From assembly GCA_050247075.1 (NCBI GenBank), contig JBFWUW010000109.1:1-15986 (forward strand): 15,986 bases of DNA. Reading direction: 5' to 3'. The notes under the pieces are model-generated. The model had not been told where the DNA came from, ran no database searches, and was given only the letters and a program-made list of their open reading frames with translations. The stretch is from JBFWUW01 sp050247075 (lineage in GTDB: Bacteria; Planctomycetota; Planctomycetia; Pirellulales; JBFWUW01). Of this stretch, positions 5,340 to 13,200 are shown piece after piece. Within the stretch, counting starts at the first letter, position 1. Each line of letters starts with the position of its first letter. The translations under genes were made by a program, and so were the position numbers.

Positions 5340-7010
5340 CTACTTCACCACTTTGCCAAAGTGTGTCCGCAACCGATGGACCGTGGCGGCCACGCTGGCT
5401 TCGATATTAGTGGGCGAAAGGTGGCCGGCCTCGGCCAGAAGCCGTGCCAGGTCGCGTAACGTGGCTACGTTCAGGCTCGCTTCGTACAGCAGCATCAACC
5501 GGCGCTCGACCAAGTCGTCCAGCGTGCGGGGCCATTCCTGTTCAATCACCCATTGGACCATTGCTCGCGGCAGGGGCGTACCGGGCACTAGCGCGCCGTC
5601 GCCGGCGGCGGCCAAGGCCTCGCTGGCCCGCGTGCCGAGCAGCGAACAGGCAGCCTCTACGGTGGCATCGGGCAGTTGAAATTGTTCGGCCAGTTGACGA
5701 CAAGCGGCCTTTTGTTGGTTGTCCGCAGCGGGAAAGTTCACGCCGCCCGGCAGTGGGCGCTGGCGCGAATTGGCCACCAGCGGCAGGCCCAAGCGGTTCA
5801 GCACGAGTTTCGCCGTTTCTTCCGCGAGGCTGCGGCACGTCGTCAACTTGCCGCCGATCTCGGAGAACAGCGGCCAGGGGGCGTCGGCATGTTCGTGCGT
5901 CCAATGCCGCCGCGTCACGGCGGAAGGCGTGGAGGAATCGACATAGGGCAGGGGCCGCACGCCGCAGTAGTGCATGTCGATATCCGCGGCGGTCAACTCT
6001 GCTTGCGGTAAGACGCGGTTAACCGCCGCCACTAGGTATTTCAGTTCGTCGGGTGTGGCGACCGCGTCAGCCGGGTCGCCCTCGAATGGCAGATCGGTCG
6101 TGCCGATTAGTACTTGCCGCCCCCACGGCAAAACAAAAATTGGCCGGCCGTCGTCCGCTTCGGTGTACAGCCCGCGGCCCGCCAAAGCCTGTACCAGGCC
6201 CGCATGCGAGGTCAGCAGATGGCTCCCCTTGGTTCCGCCCATCAACCGGGGCGAAGGAACCTCCAGCCGCCGCAAGGCATCATCGACCCAGGCACCCGTC
6301 GCGTTCACCACCGCCGCCGGAACGAACCGCACGGCCGCCTCGCCGCCGTCCACGGGCCGCAACTCGACTTGCACCCCTTCGCGATCAACCTGGTGATAGG
6401 TTAACAGTTGAAACTCACTGCCGGTTTGCCGTGCCATCCGCCGGGCGTCTTCCAGCAGATCGACAACAAACCGCTCGGGATAGCGCAACTGTGCATCGTG
6501 GAACGCGCATTCCCAACCAAAGCGACGGCCGTCGACCGGCACTGCCGCCTCCTCTGTTACGGAATGGACCGAATGCCTTGGCAAATCGGGGTCGCGGGCG
6601 TAACGGTCGTAGAACCATAGCCCGGCGCGGACCAGCCACAGGCCGCGCGGCTTCGTTTTGCCCGGCCTGCCCGACTTGCTTCGTCCCAGCAACCGACCGA
6701 TGGCCGCCCAGGTTCCGCCCAACCGGTTGCCGCGTTCGATCGGCACGAACAAAGGCAGCGGCCGCACCAAATGCCCGGCCAGGTGCAACAGCCGCGTTCG
6801 CTCGGCCAAGGACTCGCGCACCAGGGCGAAATCGCCATACTCCAGGTAACGCAAGCCGCCGTGGATCAGCCGTGAAGAATAAGCCGTCGTGCCCGACGCC
6901 AGATCACCCCGATCGACCACGTAGACCGGCACGCCGTTGAGGGCCAGTTCCCGCGCCAGGGCCGCGCCGTTGATGCCAGCGCCCAGAATCAGCACGGGTG
7001 GCGAAGTCAT
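5340..7010 (-). CDS. glpD: Aerobic glycerol-3-phosphate dehydrogenase
   Basis: This 556-residue FAD enzyme oxidises sn-glycerol 3-phosphate to dihydroxyacetone phosphate and passes electrons to quinone at the cytoplasmic membrane. The N-terminal Rossmann motif is GAGINGAA (Gly10, Gly12, Gly15), with Asp33 ending the second strand. The family signature SSRLIHGGLRYLE (residues 45-57) follows. Further landmarks are VNATGAW, GTKGSHL, the FVLPWG-QVLIGTTD region, GVRPL, and a C-terminal helical domain (DAO_C type) from about residue 440. The length is normal. It is the second gene of a minus-strand pair, 18 nt after the stop of the hypothetical upstream gene. The start at 7010 is ATG with only a poor Shine-Dalgarno, consistent with translation following the upstream gene. 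No glpK, glpF or regulator lies nearby in this window. Confidence 0.95.
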   Translation of the reverse strand: MTSPPVLILGAGINGAALARELALNGVPVYVVDRGDLASGTTAYSSRLIHGGLRYLEYGDFALVRESLAERTRLLHLAGHLVRPLPLFVPIERGNRLGGTWAAIGRLLGRSKSGRPGKTKPRGLWLVRAGLWFYDRYARDPDLPRHSVHSVTEEAAVPVDGRRFGWECAFHDAQLRYPERFVVDLLEDARRMARQTGSEFQLLTYHQVDREGVQVELRPVDGGEAAVRFVPAAVVNATGAWVDDALRRLEVPSPRLMGGTKGSHLLTSHAGLVQALAGRGLYTEADDGRPIFVLPWGRQVLIGTTDLPFEGDPADAVATPDELKYLVAAVNRVLPQAELTAADIDMHYCGVRPLPYVDSSTPSAVTRRHWTHEHADAPWPLFSEIGGKLTTCRSLAEETAKLVLNRLGLPLVANSRQRPLPGGVNFPAADNQQKAACRQLAEQFQLPDATVEAACSLLGTRASEALAAAGDGALVPGTPLPRAMVQWVIEQEWPRTLDDLVERRLMLLYEASLNVATLRDLARLLAEAGHLSPTNIEASVAATVHRLRTHFGKVVK

Positions 7011-7028
7011 CGCGCGGCATCCGTGACT

Positions 7029-7562
7029 TCAATTGAAGAAGAACGGCTTGATCGGTTCATCATCGCGGCGTTCCCATTCCCGGCGCAATTCGCGCAACCC
7101 GTATTGGCACAGGTCGTACTGGGTGCTCAGCCGTTCCAGCACTTCGCTTTCCGCGGCATTCTCGTCCTTGCCCAACATGCTGGCAATATAGTAGGCCCGC
7201 TTGCCCAGCGCCGCGTAGTCAAAGAACGAATCGGGCTTGTCGGGTGCCTGCATGCGGCCCAAGGCTTCGGGGAAGACGCCGGTCCAAAACAGGGTGTAGT
7301 CGCCGATGTGGCGATGGACCAGCCGGCGGGCTTCTCCCTGGCGGGTCTCCGCCTCTAGCAGCATGTCGGTCACGCCCCCCAGCCGCCTACCGAGCGGGCT
7401 CTTGGGCCCCAGAATGGCATCGCAGCGGACAAAGCGGGTCAGCAAATCGGCGATGTAGTCGATCAGCGTAGGGTCGGCGACGCCCAACTGGGTCTCAAAC
7501 GTCTGCTCGGTCAGGCCCGAGAAGTATCGCTGCAGGTCGGTGCGGCTCTGTCCAGGATCCAT
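7029..7562 (-). CDS. Conserved hypothetical helical protein upstream of glpD
   Basis: This is a 177-residue protein predicted to be largely alpha-helical and cytosolic, with no signal peptide, membrane segment or Cys cluster. I chose ATG 7562 because GAGG lies 8 nt upstream; an in-frame TTG at 7592 would add 10 residues. Segments that look conserved are DLQRYFSGLTEQTF, GVADPTLIDYIADLLTRF, EARRLVHRHIGDYTLFW and KRAYYIASML. I recall similar proteins as unannotated entries in planctomycetes but know no function. It sits 18 nt upstream of glpD on the same strand, so the two are probably co-transcribed. The clustered acidic, His and Tyr residues in HRHIGDYTLFWTG could bind a metal or ligand, but this is speculation. 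Confidence 0.8.
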   Translation of the reverse strand: MDPGQSRTDLQRYFSGLTEQTFETQLGVADPTLIDYIADLLTRFVRCDAILGPKSPLGRRLGGVTDMLLEAETRQGEARRLVHRHIGDYTLFWTGVFPEALGRMQAPDKPDSFFDYAALGKRAYYIASMLGKDENAAESEVLERLSTQYDLCQYGLRELRREWERRDDEPIKPFFFN

Positions 7563-7705
7563 AAGTTCGGCCTCGGGCGTGCGCAATGTCAACGTCGGGA
7601 CGGTCAGAAAACCATTTCCGCGGCCTGACCGCCCAGGCGAAAACCCGACTCTCGACTGCCTGCTATCAGCGCAAAACAGCCGACCTATGCAACTCTACTC
7701 ACGTC

Positions 7706-7723
7706 CCTTGACGGGGGTCAAGG
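7706..7723. promoter_or_regulatory. Palindrome CCTTGAC-N4-GTCAAGG, possible operator
   Basis: Two perfect 7-nt arms (7706-7712 and 7717-7723) flank a GGGG centre. There is no T-run on either side, so it is not an intrinsic terminator. Its symmetry and spacing suit a dimeric regulator. It lies about 144 nt upstream of the glpD-unit start at 7562 and about 415 nt upstream of the haem gene. The binding factor is unknown. Confidence 0.35.
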
Positions 7724-7982
7724 TTAGTTGCCGCAAGTTGGAGGGCTGGCCAAGCCTGAAAAATGGCGAAAATAGTCCGAATGCTAGCGTTTGATGCGGA
7801 TTCTCGCGGTTCCAACGTCTGGGCGGAATGGGCAACAAACGACATGGCCCAGGACACTTGCGCGCAAGAAATGTAGGGAGCGAAACCGTCACCGATGGAA
7901 GCTCATTCCGCCATCCATCGGCAACGGAGTTGCCTCTTGCAAAGCGATTGGGCGGCTTCCCCTGTTTATATCTCTAACTTGC

Positions 7983-8012
7983 TTGACTTTGGGCAATTGG
8001 CTGATTCTATTA
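7983..8012 (+). promoter_or_regulatory. Candidate promoter for the mono-haem gene
   Basis: TTGACT (7983-7988) is a good -35 match, followed after 17-18 nt by a weaker TCTATT/CTATTA around 8006-8012. A second -10-like GATAAT lies at 8030-8035 without a good -35. Either would give a leader of roughly 95-120 nt before the ATG at 8139. Confidence 0.3.
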
Positions 8013-8138
8013 GGGTCGCGTGGTGGATTGATAATGTAGACTTCTTGATAGAGGTCGCCCGTCCGCGCGTTGCGGGTGGAGGGTAGATCCAGTTCGCAGT
8101 CCTCTATGTTTCCTTCATTGCACCTGGGAGATTCAAGC

Positions 8139-8516
8139 ATGAAGAAGGTTCTGATGAGTTTGGTGGCCGTGGCGGTTGTCGCCGCGGTGTTCTCGCTGGT
8201 TTCCGCCCCATCGGCCGAAGCCCGCCCGCAGTACAACAAGGCGTTCGAGGGCAAGTACGTTGTGCCAGGTTCGAAGATTCACGACGCATTGGGCGGCAAG
8301 TCGAACTGCAACGTCTGCCATGAAGGCACCGACAAGAAGAAGCGGAACGATTACGGCAAGGCGCTAGAAAAGGCCTTGGAAAAGAACGAAAAGGACGCGG
8401 ACAAGTTGGATGAAGCCTTGGAAAAGGTGGCCAAGGAGCCATCCGACGCCGACGATGAAAAGTCGCCGACCTTTGGCGATTTGATCAAAGACGGCACCCT
8501 GCCGGTTACCAAGTAG
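8139..8516 (+). CDS. Small secreted mono-haem c-type cytochrome-like protein
   Basis: This 125-residue protein starts at ATG 8139 with GGGAG 8 nt upstream. Residues 1-28 are a clear Sec signal peptide (MKKV, a hydrophobic stretch, cleavage after SAEA). The mature ~97-residue part has a single covalent haem site C57-N-V-C-H61 in KSNCNVCHEG, followed by KKKRNDYGKAL. It then has a highly charged Lys/Glu helix (about 72-108) that could form a coiled coil, and a short TFGDLIKDGTLPV tail. There is no Met or His after His61. The only other His is His48 (KIHDAL), so a Met-ligated cytochrome fold is unlikely. It probably carries or senses electrons outside the cytoplasmic membrane; its partner is unknown. 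It is monocistronic: a strong terminator follows, and the region upstream is non-coding on the plus strand. Confidence 0.82.
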   Translation: MKKVLMSLVAVAVVAAVFSLVSAPSAEARPQYNKAFEGKYVVPGSKIHDALGGKSNCNVCHEGTDKKKRNDYGKALEKALEKNEKDADKLDEALEKVAKEPSDADDEKSPTFGDLIKDGTLPVTK

Positions 8517-8594
8517 GGATCATCAACTCGGCGCAACGCGAATGGCCGGACCATGGAAATGGCATCGGCCGCGGGTGTTGCGGAATCACAATCG

Positions 8595-8632
8595 AGGGCG
8601 AGTCTGGCGCTGGCTGGACTCGCCCTTTTTAT
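8595..8632 (+). terminator. Intrinsic terminator after the mono-haem gene
   Basis: AGGGCGAGTC (8595-8604) and GACTCGCCCT (8617-8626) form a perfect 10-bp stem with a 12-nt loop, followed by TTTTTATT. It lies 79 nt after the stop of the mono-haem gene and upstream of the next gene's start. This also argues against extending that next gene to the ATG at 8553. Confidence 0.9.
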
Positions 8633-8662
8633 TGCGCCAAGGCACGAATCTGGCGTTACAAT
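8632..8662 (+). promoter_or_regulatory. Weak candidate promoter for the zinc-ribbon gene
   Basis: TACAAT (8657-8662) is a good -10 match. The nearest -35-like hexamer, TTGCGC (8632-8637), is 19 nt upstream, a long spacer. It lies just after the terminator and about 80 nt before the ATG at 8742, which is where a promoter would be needed. Confidence 0.3.
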
Positions 8663-8741
8663 AAATGGTGCCGCGACAACCGACCGGCACGAAAGGTATC
8701 TTCCGGTTTGCCCAATTTCAGTTCGTAGTGTTTCCTCGCCG

Positions 8742-9692
8742 ATGCCGATCGAATTCGTCTGCGACCACTGCCAGGGATTGTTGAAAGTCGGTCGCCGCAA
8801 GATCGGTGTCGAGGTAACGTGCCCTAAATGCGGCGGAAAGGTATTTGTCCCCGACGAAGTCGCAGCCGGCGTGGCGGTGGCTTTGCGTCAAGCCACCAAA
8901 CATTCCGGCCAGGACGATGGTGCCCGCGAGTTCTTCGTCTACGACGATCCTCCCTTGCCGGACGCATCAGCCGGCCTGCCCGGATCGGGCTCCACCCGCC
9001 TCCCTTCAACCGGACAACCAGCATCGCATTCCGCGCCGGGCCAAGTCTTACCCCCTCGTCATTTGGGCCGCGCCACGAGTTCGCGAGAGTCGATGTTGCT
9101 GATTTCTCGCGGCACATTGTATATGCAGGCGGCGTTGTTTGTGGTGTTGGGCGGTTTTGCCTTTCTGGCGGGCTACCTGATCGGCCGCGGACGCGAGCCG
9201 CTCCCCTCGCTGGCGGAGGCCAACCAGGCGGAAGTTCAGCTTCTGGAAGGGAGCATCACGTACAAAAGCGGTGCCGGCATTGTGATGCAAGACCACGGCG
9301 CGGTGGTCATCGCGATTCCACAGGGCAAGTATCCCACGCTCAAATGGGATCCGGCCACGCTGCACCCGCGGCAGCCAGATCCGCCCAAGGGTTCGCGGGT
9401 GATGTTAGAGATGGAGGAACATGGCACCCGCTATGGCCGAGCCGACACGAACGGCTTGTACCAGTTGGCGGTTCCCAAGGCTGGGCGATACACGCTGCTG
9501 TTCATTTCGCGGAACGCCCGGCGGCCCACGGGCCAAGAGATTGAAATCGACGACCTGGACGAATTGCGGCATTACTTCAGTGATCCGGTCACCGATTTAA
9601 TTGGCCGCAGTAAATACGGCCTGGACTCCGTGGAATTGGCCGCCGGCCAACTCAACGGCCATTCGCACGACTTTGGGATGGATAATCAGTGA
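8742..9692 (+). CDS. Zinc-ribbon, single-TM protein with C-terminal beta-sandwich domain
   Basis: This 316-residue protein has three parts. Residues 1-36 form a zinc ribbon: C7-DH-C10 and C27-PK-C30 with FVPDEV after it. A Pro/Ser/Gly-rich linker (about 60-115) leads to one membrane helix (about 127-147, ending GYLIGRGRE). Residues ~165-265 look like a carboxypeptidase-regulatory-type beta sandwich: GSITYKSGAG, a DHGAVVIAIP strand, DTNGLYQLAVPKAGRYTLL. The C-terminal end (HYFSDPVTDLIGRSKY) resembles other planctomycete proteins. Topology is most simply zinc ribbon inside, beta sandwich outside. The function is unknown; linking a cytosolic zinc site to an exported domain suggests signalling, scaffolding or envelope work. 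ATG 8742 starts directly at the zinc ribbon and lacks a clear Shine-Dalgarno. The ATG at 8553 is rejected because the terminator lies inside that extension. The next gene starts 37 nt downstream. Confidence 0.8.
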   Translation: MPIEFVCDHCQGLLKVGRRKIGVEVTCPKCGGKVFVPDEVAAGVAVALRQATKHSGQDDGAREFFVYDDPPLPDASAGLPGSGSTRLPSTGQPASHSAPGQVLPPRHLGRATSSRESMLLISRGTLYMQAALFVVLGGFAFLAGYLIGRGREPLPSLAEANQAEVQLLEGSITYKSGAGIVMQDHGAVVIAIPQGKYPTLKWDPATLHPRQPDPPKGSRVMLEMEEHGTRYGRADTNGLYQLAVPKAGRYTLLFISRNARRPTGQEIEIDDLDELRHYFSDPVTDLIGRSKYGLDSVELAAGQLNGHSHDFGMDNQ

Positions 9693-9729
9693 CGCTACGC
9701 CTCTTTTCTCACCGCCAGAGCCGCTTGCC

Positions 9730-10149
9730 ATGAGCCCCAGTTTACCCCCCGGCCGCAAGGCCACGGTTGTTCCGGTGGAAGAGTGCGACGCCGTGGGCCG
9801 GGTCCGCGAGATTTACGACGACATCAAAGCGACTAAGCAGATCGACTTTGTCCCTAATCTGTGGAAAACGCTGGCCAGTTATCCGCCGCTGCTGGATGAG
9901 ACCTGGTGCCGGCTGAAAGCAGTCATGGCACCGGGCCGGCTCGATGCGCTGACCAAGGAAATGATTGCACTGGCCGTATCCTCCACCAACGGGTGCGATT
10001 ACTGCATTAACTCCCACACGGCCGCGGTCAAGAAACTAGGGCTGGATGACGCGGCCTTGGGCGAAATGATGGCCGTGGTGGCTTTGTTCAACACTACGAA
10101 CACCCTGGCCGAGGCCTACCAGGTCGAGCCAGATATTTTTCCCCCATGA
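9730..10149 (+). CDS. Carboxymuconolactone decarboxylase / AhpD-like protein
   Basis: This is a 139-residue helical protein of the CMD/AhpD superfamily. The redox motif is C89-D-Y-C92-I-N-S-H96, preceded by TKEMIALAVSS with Glu77; this Glu/CxxC/His arrangement is that of alkylhydroperoxidase AhpD, where the CxxC pair reduces a peroxiredoxin partner. Two in-family segments, IYDDIK and VPNLWKTLASYPPLL, precede it. It is therefore probably a thiol-disulfide active peroxidase-type protein. No peroxiredoxin gene (ahpC) is nearby, so the partner is unknown. The start is ATG 9730; no strong Shine-Dalgarno is seen. It follows the zinc-ribbon gene by 37 nt and may be co-transcribed. Confidence 0.88.
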   Translation: MSPSLPPGRKATVVPVEECDAVGRVREIYDDIKATKQIDFVPNLWKTLASYPPLLDETWCRLKAVMAPGRLDALTKEMIALAVSSTNGCDYCINSHTAAVKKLGLDDAALGEMMAVVALFNTTNTLAEAYQVEPDIFPP

Positions 10150-10200
10150 GTCCTGTTCAAATTCGCGCGGTAAAAGGTAGGATAGTCCGTTCGCCGCCCA

Positions 10201-10218
10201 CTTGCCGCGGGTGGCAAG
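10201..10218 (+). promoter_or_regulatory. Small hairpin in the SNF2 gene leader
   Basis: CTTGCC (10201-10206) pairs with GGCAAG (10213-10218), with an extra G-U pair possible around a CGGG loop. No T-run follows. It lies about 40 nt before the start codon of the helicase gene, in a 109-nt gap that otherwise shows only a weak promoter-like pair, TTCAAA-N16-TAGGAT (10156-10183). Confidence 0.25.
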
Positions 10219-10258
10219 GCACGGGGCACGCCGACACGTTCTTGCAAGGAAGCTACTG

Positions 10259-13200
10259 ATGGGACTGTTAAGCCGCTGCCTGACGCAATTTGATTTTGCC
10301 GCCTCCCGCCGGGGCAAGACGCTGTTTGATGCCCAGGCCGTGAGCAATCTGACGATCCAAGGCCAGTCGTTCTTGGCCGAGGTCTTCGACAATGCGCCGC
10401 ACGATGTCGAGATTTGCTGGAGCGACGCCCGCAAGCATAACGAGCTATTGTTCGATTGCCAGTGCGAGAAAGTCGAGTCCGATCGCGCCTGCGAGCATAT
10501 CTATGCGACGATGTTGGAAATCGAACGGCAAAACCGGGGCTTTTCCGTGCCTGGCCACGGTCCCCTGGAAATGTTCTGGATAGGCGGCGACGACGAGGAT
10601 ATAGACGATTTCGCCGAGGGATTTCTTGATCCCGAGGTTATGCTGCCATTCTCCAACAAAACGGTTCCCCTCTCGGTGCTGAAGGCGCTGCAAGAAGTCG
10701 TGGGGGGCAGCGCCAAGAAAGGGGGCGGCCACAAAAAGGCCAAGGCTGCCAAGCCCCCCAAACCCAAAGTGCCCGACTGGGGTAAACAGCTCGACCGCGT
10801 CGAAGCTCTGCTGGCCGACCGAACCAGGCCCGCGGCCTACCGCACGAACAAGAAGAGCCGCGAGCGGCGGATCATGTATCTGCTGCACGTCGGCGAGTCA
10901 CTCAAGAAGGGCAAGCTCGCAGTCAGTTTCTATTGCCAAGAAACCAAAAAAAATGGCGAGTTCGGCGTCGTCAAGGAGCTCAAGATTGACCAGGAGGTGA
11001 TCGCGGCGGTTGAGGATGAGCAGGACCGCGAACTGCTGAGCCTGCTGTTCGACCGCAACGCCGATTACGGATCATCCTACAGCTACGGCTACTACAACTC
11101 GTACTACGAACCGAAACGGGCGGGCGGTTATGTTCGCCCGGAAATGAACAACTATCTGCTGCCCAAGCTGTGTGCGACGGGCCGTTTTGGCTGGGTCAAG
11201 GACGACGACCCCAAGGCCAGCCAACTTCAGCCGTTGGCCTGGGACGGCGAACAACCTTGGCGGTTGGAACTGTCGGTCGCGGCGGATGCTGCCGACAAGA
11301 ACTGGCTGATCGGCGGACAATTGCACCGCGGCGAGGAAGTCTGCCAGATCGCGACTCCGCGGGCCCTCTTCAAGAGCGGCATCGTCGTTCTGGAAGACCG
11401 CATTGGCACGCTGCAGATCGACGATGCCTTTGGGTGGATTCAGCAGTTTCGCCAAAACGGGCCGATCGCCGTTCCTAAGAAGCAGGGAGACAACTTGCTG
11501 GACCGGCTATGGAGCATGCCCGCCATTCCGCCGGTCGAACTGCCGCCCGATCTGAAGTTTGAGCAGGTGCGCGTCGCGCCGTTGCCCAGGGCTACGTTTC
11601 ATCTTCCCAAGTATGGTTCCGCCGAAAGGCTGACCGGCTTGCTGGCGTTTGACTACGGCGGGCGAATCGTCGAGTTTCGCGGATTGCAGGCGGGCGCGGT
11701 CGATCAGGAGCAGCGCAAGGTTTACCTTCGCGACAAAACGGCGGAAAAGGCGGCCCTCAAGCGGATTGTCGCGGCCGGCGCCGAGCACCTGACCACCGGC
11801 TTTTTGGCCGAAGAGGGTGACGTGCAAATCACCCGCAAGAAACTGGCGTCTTTGGTGATGGAACTGACGCGCGAGGGCTGGCATATCGAGGCCGAGGGGC
11901 ACAAGGTCCGCCACGCCGGCGATTTCAACATGACCGTTACGTCGGGCGTCGACTGGTTCGAGCTCGATACGACTTTCGACTTTGAAGGTATCGGCGCCAA
12001 CTTGCCCGAACTGCTGGCCGCCTTGCGCCGCGGCGACGGCTTCGTGGAACTCTCCGACGGTTCGCGCGGCATGTTGCCCGACGACTGGTTGAAAAAATAC
12101 GCTCCCCTCGCGGAAATGGGTGAGGCCGAGGATGGCAAGTTGCGGTTCAAACCGACGCAGGCCGCCCTGTTGGACGCGCTGCTGGCCGCCCAGCCCGATG
12201 CCGACATCGACGCCGGCTTTGCCGCGTGGCGCAAGAAATTGCGCAGCTTCGACGGTATCAAAGTGGGCGAGCAGCCCAAGACATTTGTCGGCCAACTGCG
12301 GGACTACCAACGCGAAGGACTAGGCTGGCTGGAGTTTCTGCGGGACTTTCGCTTTGGCGGCTGCCTGGCCGACGATATGGGGTTGGGCAAGACCATTCAA
12401 GTGCTGGCCATGTTGGAGCGCCGCCGCACTCGTTCCTTGTCCAAGGGCGAGGAACGCAAGCCTTCGTTGGTCGTGGTGCCCAAGAGCCTGATCACCAACT
12501 GGGTGCAAGAGGCTGGCCGCTTTGCGCCGCAAATGAAGGTACTGGATTACACCGGCACCGAACGGGCCGGGGAACGCGACCGTCTGGACGACTACGACCT
12601 GATCGTAACGACTTACGGCACGTTGCGGCTGGACGTCGCGCACCTGCAAGACCGCGTGTTTGACTACGCCATCTTGGACGAAGCCCAGGCCATCAAGAAC
12701 TCCGACTCACTCGCCTCGAAGGCCAGCCGGTTAATCAAGGCCGACCACCGTCTGGCGATGACCGGTACGCCCATCGAAAACCATCTGGGCGAACTGTGGT
12801 CGTTGTTCGAGTTTCTCAACCCCGGCATGTTGGGCCGTTCGTCGGCTCTCAAGTTATTCACCGCCAGCGGCAAGGAAAAACAAGACGGTGCCTTGGAACT
12901 GCTGGCCCAATCGTTGCGGCCCTATCTGCTACGGCGGACCAAGGAGCAAGTCCTTAAGGAACTTCCCGAGAAGACGGAACAAACATTGTACTGCGACCTG
13001 GAACCGCCCCAGCGCAAGCTATACAACGAACTTCGCGACCACTACCGAGCCCTGCTCACCAAGACCATTGAGGTCAAGGGGCTCAAGCAATCCAAGATCC
13101 ATGTGCTGGAAGCCTTGCTGCGGTTGCGGCAAGCGGCCTGCCACCCGGGCCTGCTCGACAAGAAAAAGGTGAACGACCCCAGCGCCAAGCTGGACACGCT

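Larger units (their letters stand above)
7563..8138. other. 576-nt intergenic region with several inverted repeats
   Basis: This is the divergent space between the minus-strand glpD unit and the plus-strand mono-haem gene. I find no supportable plus-strand gene. It contains an inverted repeat CGGTCAG/CTGACCG (7601-7607 and 7625-7631), a perfect stem CCTTGAC-GGGG-GTCAAGG (7706-7723), and the 12-bp palindrome CTTGCGCGCAAG (7857-7868). It also has AT-richer promoter-like sequence at 7983-8040. A minus-strand open frame (8140 down to 7889) reads like protein in part and is discussed as a finding. Confidence 0.55.

Noticed and set aside
5444..6940. Plus-strand open frames of 192 and 295 codons opposite glpD
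   Set aside because: They are Arg/Pro/Ala-rich shadow frames of glpD, whose family signatures are complete on the minus strand.
7587..7592. A perfect minus-strand TTGACA as -35 box of the glpD unit
   Set aside because: No -10-like sequence lies 16-18 nt downstream; that position falls between the RBS and the start codon at 7562.
7706..7723. An intrinsic terminator at the CCTTGAC/GTCAAGG hairpin
   Set aside because: Neither side carries a T-run on its respective strand.
8553..8741. An extended N-terminus for the zinc-ribbon protein
   Set aside because: An intrinsic terminator with a T-run lies inside it (8595-8632), and the zinc ribbon begins right at ATG 8742.
10202..10258. An extended N-terminus for the SNF2 helicase
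   Set aside because: The added 19 residues are Arg/His-rich with no RBS, whereas AAGGA is properly spaced before ATG 10259.
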